Made by a program: the position numbers and the translations under genes
The notes under the pieces: model-generated
What the model was told of the DNA's origin: nothing
What the model saw: the letters and a program-made list of their open reading frames with translations, nothing else
Databases searched by the model: none
Shown here: one piece after another, positions 30,781-36,569 of the stretch
How positions within the stretch are numbered: the stretch's first letter is position 1
How the letters are laid out: each line of letters opens with the position of its first letter
DNA from: CAMAUF01 sp046152925
GTDB taxonomy: Bacteria > Chloroflexota > Dehalococcoidia > Tepidiformales > Tepidiformaceae
DNA length: 36,569 nucleotides
Direction of reading: 5' to 3'
Assembly (NCBI GenBank): GCA_046152925.1
Contig: JBJXFX010000140.1
Span: 1-36,569 of the forward strand

Positions 30781-31650
30781 ATGTTCGAGGGCTTCACGAC
30801 GCGCGACATCCCGACCGAGGGGAACCAGATCTTCGTCCGGACAGCGGGGTCGGGGCCGCCCGTGCTCCTCATCCATGGCTACCCACAAACGGGGGCGATG
30901 TGGCACAAGGTCGCGCCCGTGCTTGCCGAGCGCTTCTCCGTCGTCGTCCCCGACCTGCGCGGCTACGGCCGCTCCGGGAAGCCACAAGGCGGCGGCGACT
31001 ACGCCGCCTATTCCAAGCGCACCATGGCCTCTGAACTGGTCGCCGTGATGCGGACGCTTGGGCATGAGCGCTTCACGGTCGCCGGTCACGACCGCGGCGG
31101 GCGCGTCGCCTATCGCATGGCCTTCGACCACCCGGATGTGGTCACCCGCGTGGCCACACTCGATATCGTGCCAACGGCAGTGCAGTGGAAGCGGTTGGAC
31201 CGGCTCGGCGGTCTCGGCGGGTATCACTGGTACTTCCTCGCCCAACCCGAGCCCCTCCCGGAGAAGCTGATCGCCGCCGACCCGCTCTACTATCTCCATA
31301 GCTGCCTCGCGCGTTGGGCCGGCCGTGGGTTCGAGTTCGATGCCGAAGCGATGGCCGAGTACGACCGGAGCTTCTCCGACCCGGCCACGGTGCACGGCTC
31401 CTGCGAGGACTACCGGGCGGGCGCCAGGATCGACGTCGAAATCGACGAGGCCGACGCAGCCGCCGGCCGCAAGATTCAACAGCCGATGCTCGCACTCTGG
31501 GGCGGCGCGCGCGGCCAGCGCGACGACTTGCCGGTCTGGCGCGAATGGGCGCGAGACGTGCGCGGGAGGGCGTTGGATTGCGGCCATTTCTTGCCGGAGG
31601 AGGCCCCCGAGGCGACCGCCGCTGAACTGCTCGCCTTCTTCGCCAGCTAA
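30781..31650 (+). CDS. Probable fluoroacetate (haloacetate) dehalogenase
   Basis: The 289-residue alpha/beta hydrolase matches fluoroacetate dehalogenases in all key residues I can place. These are nucleophile D104 and carboxylate-binding R105 and R108 in GHDRGGR, acid D128 in TLDIVPT, base H269 in CGHF, and the fluoride-pocket residues H149 and W150 in YHWYF and Y211 in EDYRAG. HGYPQTGAMW and DLRGYGRSGKP are also family-typical. The reaction would hydrolyse the carbon-halogen bond of fluoroacetate or chloroacetate through an ester intermediate. GGGGAGG precedes the ATG. No transporter or glycolate gene is adjacent. Confidence 0.85.
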   Translation: MFEGFTTRDIPTEGNQIFVRTAGSGPPVLLIHGYPQTGAMWHKVAPVLAERFSVVVPDLRGYGRSGKPQGGGDYAAYSKRTMASELVAVMRTLGHERFTVAGHDRGGRVAYRMAFDHPDVVTRVATLDIVPTAVQWKRLDRLGGLGGYHWYFLAQPEPLPEKLIAADPLYYLHSCLARWAGRGFEFDAEAMAEYDRSFSDPATVHGSCEDYRAGARIDVEIDEADAAAGRKIQQPMLALWGGARGQRDDLPVWREWARDVRGRALDCGHFLPEEAPEATAAELLAFFAS

Positions 31651-31841
31651 ACGGGCGCCGCCAGTGGCCGGTTATCCCACCCAGAGGGCCGGGACGGCGG
31701 CTCCGACCCGCCCGGCGGAGTTGCCTCCACCGCCACCAACACCACGCTGCCACAGAGGCTGCACCAGGTGCGGTCGGGACGCGCCGCCGTCGCGCCTTCA
31801 AATACACGTTGCCGTTCTTCCCAAGGATGTCCACACGCCAT
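31647..31841 (-). CDS. Small zinc-knuckle protein, hypothetical
   Basis: A 64-residue minus-strand ORF begins MACGHPWEERQRVFEG and has a CxH pair (C3, H5) and a CxxC pair (C27, C30 in TWCSLCGS), a likely zinc-binding ribbon. Its stop overlaps that of the convergent dehalogenase gene by three bases. The C-terminal tail is rich in proline and glycine. A longer start at 31892 (GTG) is possible. It lies in an otherwise gene-free gap of about 310 bp. Function unknown. Confidence 0.5.
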   Translation of the reverse strand: MACGHPWEERQRVFEGATAARPDRTWCSLCGSVVLVAVEATPPGGSEPPSRPSGWDNRPLAAPV

Positions 31842-31928
31842 GTGCCGGAGCCTGCCTGATGGCGGGCGGCATCTCGGAGGCCTTGATGTCACCGATCTCG
31901 GGGATTTCTGTTCCCTGGTGGCGCCGCC

Positions 31929-31960
31929 TGGTACCTTGACGAATGCCGTTCACGAGGTGA
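31929..31960 (+). promoter_or_regulatory. Extended -10 and five-codon leader ORF before the HTH-PASTA gene
   Basis: TGGTACCTT (31929-31937) is followed by five bases and an ATG at 31943 that opens a five-codon ORF (M-P-F-T-R, stop at 31958-31960). The stop codon is part of GAGGTGA, the ribosome binding site of the TTG start at 31965. This could couple leader translation to the main gene or be chance. Confidence 0.35.
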
Positions 31961-31964
31961 CGAA

Positions 31965-32948
31965 TTGGGCGAGATTGGGACGAGGCTGGTTCGGGCGCGG
32001 GAAGCCCGCGGCCTCACCCTCGAAGACGCAGAACGCGATACGCGCATCTCCCGCCGCTATCTCCTGGCGCTCGAATCCGAGCAGTTCCAGGTGATCCCGG
32101 CCCCGGTGTATGCGCGCGGTTTCCTGCGCTCGTATTCGCAATACCTCGGCGAAGACGCCCAGGACATCCTCTCGTTCTTCCCGCGGGATGACGACGACGA
32201 CGAGCCAGAGCCGGTGATCAACTCGCCCGGCGCCAAACGAAGCGCGAGCCGTCAGTCGCCCCTTTCGGGGCACTCGCCTTCGCGGCCGGCGTGGAAGCGC
32301 CCGCCCCGGCCTGTCGCACCCACCCGCAGGGAATCTCCCCCAGCCGCACCACCGGCGCCGACCCAGCCGCCCGCCGGCCGGCCGCAACCAGCGGCGCAGC
32401 CGGCACAGGGTCAACCCGCGATCGACTTCACGCGGCGCGGCGGCCCGGCGCCCGTCCCGAACACCGCGCTGCCCCCGCCCCCAGAGCCGATGATCGGCGT
32501 CGATATCGGCGTGCCGGCCCCAGCGCGGCGCCTGAATCCCGGCGGTTCCGGCCAAGTCAGGACGCTCGTCGTCGTCGGCATCGCCCTCGGCGCGCTGATC
32601 GGCGTCGTGCTGCTCGCCCTGTTGATCGCCAACCTGGGCGGGGACGACCCGCCCCAGAGCGCTGCATCGGGCTCGCCGGCGCCGCAAACAACGCAGCAAC
32701 CCGCCCGGACCGCCGTGCCGGGCGCCTCGACCGGCATCCCCGTCATCCGCGGCGTCGTCCCCGACGTGAAAGGGCAGCCGCTCGAAGCGGCGCGGGCGGC
32801 GATCGTCGAAGCGGGATACCGGCCCGCCGAGTTGCGCCGCAACGGCCGCGAACCCCGGAACACCGTGTTGGACCAGTCGCCAGCGGCCGGATCGGACTTG
32901 CCGGAGGGTAACGTGGTCAACCTCGTCGTCAGCGACGGTCCCCAATGA
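31965..32948 (+). CDS. RodZ-like HTH_25 membrane protein with PASTA domain
   Basis: The 327-residue protein has an N-terminal HTH_25 (RodZ/cytoskeleton-type) domain (about 1-70: LVRAREARGLTLEDAERDTRISRRYLLALESEQFQVIP, then VYARGFLRSYSQYLG). A long proline-rich linker follows, then one membrane span (about 204-224, LVVVGIALGALIGVVLLALL) and an extracellular PASTA domain at the C-terminus (VPDVKGQPLEAARAAIVEAGY). This suggests a link between cell shape and sensing of cell-wall fragments. The start is the TTG at 31965 after GAGGTGA. It overlaps rimO by four bases (ATGA), so the two are translationally coupled. Confidence 0.9.
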   Translation: MGEIGTRLVRAREARGLTLEDAERDTRISRRYLLALESEQFQVIPAPVYARGFLRSYSQYLGEDAQDILSFFPRDDDDDEPEPVINSPGAKRSASRQSPLSGHSPSRPAWKRPPRPVAPTRRESPPAAPPAPTQPPAGRPQPAAQPAQGQPAIDFTRRGGPAPVPNTALPPPPEPMIGVDIGVPAPARRLNPGGSGQVRTLVVVGIALGALIGVVLLALLIANLGGDDPPQSAASGSPAPQTTQQPARTAVPGASTGIPVIRGVVPDVKGQPLEAARAAIVEAGYRPAELRRNGREPRNTVLDQSPAAGSDLPEGNVVNLVVSDGPQ

Positions 32949-34249
32949 GCGTCCCACGGACCTATCACCTCGTCACCCTTGGCTGTCCGAAGAACGATGT
33001 CGACAGCGAGCACCTCGAACGCCTCCTGACCGGCGGAGAGCTGCTCCCCGTCCTCCAACCCGGCGATGCGGACGCGATCATCGTCAACACCTGTGGGTTC
33101 ATCGAACAGAGCCAGGCCCAGTCGATGGAAGCGGTCCGCGAGCTCGCCGCTGCGAAGAAGCCCGGCCAGACGCTGATCGTCGCCGGTTGCATGACCCAGC
33201 TCTATGGGGCGCAGGTGCGGAGCGAAGCGCCCGAAGTCGACCACATCTTCGGCGTCGGCGAATGGCAACAAGTGGCGAAGCTCCTCAGCGTCGACATCGA
33301 CGGCGTCCACGACATCCCGGAGAACGCGAAGGTCAACGGACCGAGCGCCTACCTCAAGATTTCCGACGGCTGCGACGCGCCCTGCACGTTCTGCGTGATC
33401 CCGAAGATCAAGGGCGGGCTACGCTCCGCGCCCGCGGGCTTCCTCATCAAGGAATCCCAGCGGTTGGTCGCGGCCGGGGCCAAGGAGCTCGTGCTCGTCG
33501 CCCAGGACTCGACAGCCTGGGGCGAGGATCTCGGCCTGCCCGTTGGCACGGGGCTCCCAGGGCTCCTCCGCACCCTCAGCGAAGCCACAGGCCCCGGCGT
33601 CTGGCTGCGGCTGATGTACGCCTATCCGAGCCGTGTTTCGCCCGCGCTGATCGAAGCCATGGCCACGATCCCCAACGTCGTGCACTACCTCGATGTGCCG
33701 TTGCAACACGGCTCCGAGGCGACGCTCCGGCGGATGAAGCGCCCCCACAACCTCGACCGGGTCCACGGCTTTGTCGGCGAGCTCAGGAAAGCGATGCCGG
33801 ACGTCGTCCTCCGGACGAGCTTCATCGCGGGCTTCCCAGGCGAAACCGAGGCCGAATTCGATGAATTGCTCGCCTTCGCCCGCACCATCCAGTTCGACCA
33901 CGCCGGCTGTTTCACCTATTCGCGGCAACAATGGACTGAGGCGTTCGAACACGGCGAGCAGGTCCCCGACGAGGTGAAGGCCGAGCGCCGCGACCGCTTC
34001 ATGGCCCAGCAGCAGGGCATCGCCAAGAAAAAGGCGCGCCGCTTCTTGGGGAAGACGCTGCCGATGCTGGTGGAAGGCATGGGCGCCGACGAGGACGGCC
34101 GGCCAGTCTTGGCTGGGCGCACCTATCGCGAGGCGCCCGAAGTCGATGGCCTTGTGTTCGCGCGCGGCAAAGCCGCCATCGGCGACCGCGTCACCATCCG
34201 CATCGAGGACACCGGCGAATACGACCTCTTTGGCCGCGTGATCCGGTAG
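32945..34249 (+). CDS. rimO: Ribosomal protein S12 methylthiotransferase
   Basis: This radical-SAM enzyme adds a methylthio group to an aspartate of ribosomal protein S12. The 434-residue protein has the N-terminal UPF0004 domain with cluster cysteines in LGCPKNDVDSE, VNTCGF and VAGCM. The radical-SAM motif CDAPCTFC has the CxxxCxxC spacing, followed by LDVPLQHGS, and a C-terminal TRAM domain (about 368-434) is present. The LGCPKN and DSTAWGED signatures distinguish RimO from MiaB. It starts with an ATG overlapping the HTH-PASTA stop. Confidence 0.97.
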   Translation: MSVPRTYHLVTLGCPKNDVDSEHLERLLTGGELLPVLQPGDADAIIVNTCGFIEQSQAQSMEAVRELAAAKKPGQTLIVAGCMTQLYGAQVRSEAPEVDHIFGVGEWQQVAKLLSVDIDGVHDIPENAKVNGPSAYLKISDGCDAPCTFCVIPKIKGGLRSAPAGFLIKESQRLVAAGAKELVLVAQDSTAWGEDLGLPVGTGLPGLLRTLSEATGPGVWLRLMYAYPSRVSPALIEAMATIPNVVHYLDVPLQHGSEATLRRMKRPHNLDRVHGFVGELRKAMPDVVLRTSFIAGFPGETEAEFDELLAFARTIQFDHAGCFTYSRQQWTEAFEHGEQVPDEVKAERRDRFMAQQQGIAKKKARRFLGKTLPMLVEGMGADEDGRPVLAGRTYREAPEVDGLVFARGKAAIGDRVTIRIEDTGEYDLFGRVIR

Positions 34250-34342
34250 GAAGCCCGGGCGGAACCTTCTGCGGGGTGTCCGCGTCTTATCAGGTAGCAA
34301 GTGCCGTCATCGGGGCGGCAACTCGCGGGAAGGGGCGGGGCC

Positions 34343-34837
34343 GTGCGGGGCGCGATCCTGATCGTTTTCGGCTTGGTTGCGACCGTCGCGCTGGCGTGCG
34401 GCGGAGGGAAAGCGCGGCCAAGCGCGCCAGCGGCGACGGAGAGCGCACCGCCCGCATCGGCCTCCGCCTCAACCACTGCCACTGCCCCAGCCACACCGCC
34501 GCCGGCGGGAACGCCCGCCTCAGGCCGACCCTGCCCGGTCACGCCGGTCGTCGCTTGCATCACCGCGGACCGGGTCGACCGTGCAGTCCGCAATAACCAG
34601 CTTGCCGACCTGACAGACGGGTCGGAGCGGATGCGCGCCCAGCTCGTGTCGCTCGTGGGGGGAGCGGGCGGCCCGGTGCGGGTCGTCTCGGTCGGCTGTC
34701 CCGTCGGGGCGGCGCCGCTGGGAGTGGGTGCGTGGGCCTGCCGGGGTCACGGGTTGGATGGCCGCGGAGTTCCTTCGCTGAGGGCTCTGCCGATTCGCAG
34801 GTTAATGTTTGATCGCCAAGCCCCCAATTTCGCGTAG
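34343..34837 (+). CDS. Putative lipoprotein with probable frameshift near the C-terminus
   Basis: From a GTG at 34343 (after GGGAAGGGGCGGGG) the product has a lipoprotein signal (LIVFGLVATVALACGGG), an S/T/A/P-rich linker, and a small domain with CPVTPVVACITADRVDRAV. In this frame the last 50 residues look unlike protein. In the +1 frame, 34713-34781 reads WVRGPAGVTGWMAAEFL then a stop, the typical end of a bacterial SH3-like (SH3b) domain. A frameshift somewhere between about 34620 and 34710 would join the two. A sequencing or assembly error is equally possible. Confidence 0.5.
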   Translation: MRGAILIVFGLVATVALACGGGKARPSAPAATESAPPASASASTTATAPATPPPAGTPASGRPCPVTPVVACITADRVDRAVRNNQLADLTDGSERMRAQLVSLVGGAGGPVRVVSVGCPVGAAPLGVGAWACRGHGLDGRGVPSLRALPIRRLMFDRQAPNFA

Positions 34838-34840
34838 ACT
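34835..34840 (+). promoter_or_regulatory. Candidate -10 element of the P450 gene
   Basis: TAGACT, with TTGATC 20 bp upstream (spacing long). The leader carries GGGGGG before the ATG at 34876. Confidence 0.3.
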
Positions 34841-34875
34841 CCCGGCCAAACGTTCGAACGGGGGGTTCGCGAGAT

Positions 34876-36198
34876 ATGGTCATGGCACCGGAGCGCCCGG
34901 CAGTCAGCCTCGACACGCTCGACATCACCGACACCAGCCTCTACGTCCAAAACGGCTACCCCTGGGAAGCCTGGGACCTGCTCCGCGCGAAAGCGCCCGT
35001 CTTCTGGTACGAACGCCCCGGCTTCGAGCCGTTTTGGGCGATCACGAAGCACGAAGATGTCGCGTTCATCTCGCACCACCCGGAGCTCTTTTCCAACCGC
35101 CAGCGCCTCCGGCTGAGCGACATCGAGGGCATCGAAATCGGCCAGCGCAGCCGCCAGCGGAGCGCCGCGAAGTACGGCCACGCCCTGGACGACCCGCCCG
35201 ACCTCGTCTTCATGGACCCGCCCCAGCACCGCACCTTCCGCGGCTTCGTCAACCGCAGCTTCACGCCGCGCACCATGGAGGAGATGGAGCCGCACTTCGA
35301 CGACCTGAGCAAGGGGTATGTCGCTCATTTCGGGAAGGTCCTCGCCGAGCGCTTCCCCCGTGGCGAGACAGTCGACTTCGTCCACGAGCTCGCCTGCAAG
35401 CTGCCCGTCGCCGCGATCTGCGAAATGGCCGACGTGCCCCGCGACGACTGGGACAAGATCTTCCGCTGGACCGAAGTCCTGGTTGGCGCCGGCGACCCGG
35501 AGTACCAGCTCCCCGGCGAATCCCGCGAACAGGCCCTGCGGCGCGTCGACAAAGAGTGGGACGCCTACACGAACTGGATGATCGACCGCCGGATCGAAGA
35601 CGGCGCCCAAGGGCCGGACCTCGTGAGCCTGCTCGTCCGCGCGCGATACAAGGGCGAACCCCTCACCCGCCGCGAGCTGCTGAGCTACATCAACCTCCTC
35701 CTGGCTGCGGGGAACGAAACGACCCGGAACGCGATGACCGGCGGCGTCAAAGCGCTGCTCGACCACCCCGACCAGCTTGAGCTCCTCGTGAAGCGCCCCG
35801 AGCTCGTGGATTCCGCGGTTGAAGAGATCCTCCGCTGGACATCGATCATCATCCAGTTCGCGCGCACCGCGACGCAGGACGTCGAGATCCGCGGCACGAC
35901 GATCCGCGCCGGCCAAACCGTCGGCATGTTCTACCCTTCGGCCAACCGCGACGAGGATGTCTTCGCCGACCCGTACGCGTTCGACATCACCCGCGACCCG
36001 AACCCGCACTTCACCTTCGGCGGCTATGGCGAGCACTTCTGCCTCGGCGCAAACCTTGCGCGTTGGGAGCTCAAGGTGATGTTCCGCGAGATGTTGCCGC
36101 TCCTGCCGAAGATGGAGCTCGCCGGCAAGCCCGAGTTGGTCGCGCAGAGCCTCCACGTCGGCGGGATCAAGCGGCTTCCCGTCCGGCTGAACGGATAG
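34876..36198 (+). CDS. Cytochrome P450
   Basis: The 440-residue soluble bacterial P450 has the usual motifs: the I-helix AAGNETTRN (oxygen activation), the K-helix E-x-x-R in EEILRWTS, and the heme-binding FGGYGEHFCLGANLAR with thiolate C389. The conserved C-helix HRTFRGFVNRSFTPR is also present. It resembles actinobacterial-type P450s (CYP125/CYP142-like steroid or fatty-acid oxidising), but the substrate is not predictable. No ferredoxin or reductase gene is adjacent, so electrons must come from elsewhere. An ATG at 34882 is an alternative start. Confidence 0.96.
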   Translation: MVMAPERPAVSLDTLDITDTSLYVQNGYPWEAWDLLRAKAPVFWYERPGFEPFWAITKHEDVAFISHHPELFSNRQRLRLSDIEGIEIGQRSRQRSAAKYGHALDDPPDLVFMDPPQHRTFRGFVNRSFTPRTMEEMEPHFDDLSKGYVAHFGKVLAERFPRGETVDFVHELACKLPVAAICEMADVPRDDWDKIFRWTEVLVGAGDPEYQLPGESREQALRRVDKEWDAYTNWMIDRRIEDGAQGPDLVSLLVRARYKGEPLTRRELLSYINLLLAAGNETTRNAMTGGVKALLDHPDQLELLVKRPELVDSAVEEILRWTSIIIQFARTATQDVEIRGTTIRAGQTVGMFYPSANRDEDVFADPYAFDITRDPNPHFTFGGYGEHFCLGANLARWELKVMFREMLPLLPKMELAGKPELVAQSLHVGGIKRLPVRLNG

Positions 36199-36238
36199 GC
36201 GGCCGCCAGGCGCGGCCGTTGATTCACCGTACGTGAAC

Positions 36239-36278
36239 GACGCCCTTGTCTCCGAGTACACTCGGGGACAGGGGCGTC
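36239..36278. terminator. Long hairpin after the P450 gene
   Basis: 36239-36256 pairs with 36261-36278 around a TACA loop: an 18-bp stem with two G-T pairs (CCCTTGTCTCCGAG against CTCGGGGACAGGGG). Only TT follows. It ends the P450 transcript about 40 nt after its stop. A small inverted repeat, TTCAC-N5-GTGAA (36223-36237), sits just before it. Confidence 0.7.
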
Positions 36279-36325
36279 TTGCAGATGGAGCGATGGGCCA
36301 ATCCTGACGCGGACGGTGTCCGCGA

Positions 36326-36569
36326 GTGAGCCGCCGGACGGCCGCCGATGCGCGGGCGCGCCGCCGGCTGTCGACGCCGGCGCCCATTGCGGCCCGGCCG
36401 CCAACCCCAAGCGAGGAGTCCCCGCCCAAAGCGGCCCAGACACGCTACTTCCCGGCGCTCGACGGGTTGCGCGCCGTGGCCGTCCTCGCGGTGCTGCTGT
36501 ATCACGGCGACGCGAGTTGGATCCCGGGCGGGTTCCTCGGCGTTGAAGTCTTCTTCGTGATCAGCGGCT
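36326..36569 (+). CDS. Acyltransferase-3 family membrane protein, truncated by window end
   Basis: The visible 81 codons from a GTG at 36326 begin with a basic, proline-rich tail of about 40 residues, then the diagnostic start of acyltransferase-3 (OatA/NodX-type) proteins. That start is RYFPALDGLRAVAVLAVLLY, with the conserved His of YHGD and then GGFLGVEVFFVISG. These multi-span enzymes O-acetylate sugars of peptidoglycan, lipids or antibiotics. The remainder and any SGNH domain lie outside the window. The GTG start is uncertain. Confidence 0.85.
   Translation, partial: MSRRTAADARARRRLSTPAPIAARPPTPSEESPPKAAQTRYFPALDGLRAVAVLAVLLYHGDASWIPGGFLGVEVFFVISG

Noticed and set aside
29929..31587. 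552-codon open frame antisense to the LuxR-type and dehalogenase genes
   Set aside because: It spans two convincing genes and a gap, has the A/R/G/V-rich composition of a mirror frame, and shows no domain.
31651..31928. Plus-strand coding potential in the gap before the HTH-PASTA gene
   Set aside because: The plus-strand frames here have no start with a ribosome binding site and no recognisable motif; only the minus-strand zinc-knuckle ORF is plausible.
1..36569. CRISPR arrays, tRNA or rRNA genes, insertion sequences, prophage, integrase or att sites
   Set aside because: No regularly spaced long repeats, cloverleaf or rRNA-like stretches, transposase or integrase motifs, or terminal inverted repeats were seen by eye.

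Overview
This is a GC-rich, gene-dense bacterial chromosome segment with about 38 real genes on both strands and no rRNA, tRNA, CRISPR array or insertion sequence that I can see. The gene set fits a free-living, aerobic, GC-rich Chloroflexota lineage (Dehalococcoidia-like) or, less likely, an actinobacterium. The supporting evidence is an F420-type luciferase-family oxidoreductase, a Ser/Thr kinase with an extracellular domain, a RodZ-like HTH-PASTA protein directly before rimO, many T/P/A-rich lipoproteins, and many start codons that look leaderless. The taxonomic call is inference from gene content.

Layout. 1-5.2 kb: gyrA, then a small lipoprotein, a secreted protein, an acylphosphatase and a membrane-anchored beta-propeller-like protein. 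5.2-7.2 kb: a MarR regulator divergent from a pirin/CDGSH operon, with two matching inverted repeats between them. 7.2-11.4 kb: a secreted repeat protein, thiamine pyrophosphokinase, a DUF433/DUF5615 toxin-antitoxin pair with an inverted-heptamer array upstream, a methyltransferase, a DinB-like protein and a DinB-like remnant. 11.4-15.2 kb: a signalling island with a transmembrane Ser/Thr kinase, an FHA-adenylate cyclase fusion and a PP2C phosphatase. 15.2-18.2 kb: an alpha/beta hydrolase, a 36-residue membrane protein, a ketosynthase-like protein without catalytic residues and a metallo-beta-lactamase-fold protein without most metal ligands. 18.2-20.3 kb: a Tat-exported PhoX phosphatase behind six 11-bp direct repeats that resemble a PHO box. 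20.3-25.6 kb: a tandem nitrilase, an AlbA_2/HATPase protein, and metY-metX for homocysteine synthesis. 25.6-31.8 kb: a secreted esterase, an SRPBCC protein, a TetR regulator with an operator, an F420-type oxidoreductase, a membrane-tethered LuxR-type protein, a likely fluoroacetate dehalogenase and a small zinc-knuckle ORF. 31.9-36.6 kb: the HTH-PASTA/rimO operon, a lipoprotein with a probable frameshift, a cytochrome P450 and the start of an acyltransferase-3 gene.

How the parts connect. The kinase, FHA-cyclase and PP2C are adjacent and would form a writer, a reader coupled to cAMP synthesis, and an eraser. Three separate proteins are (wholly or in one domain) predicted pseudoenzymes. The strongest regulatory signals are the PHO-like array before phoX, the twin GTTGC-N4-GCAAC sites between marR and pirin, a 19-bp inverted repeat before the TetR gene, and a recurrent -10 hexamer (often an extended TGn -10) placed about 6 nt before start codons, which suggests widespread leaderless transcription.
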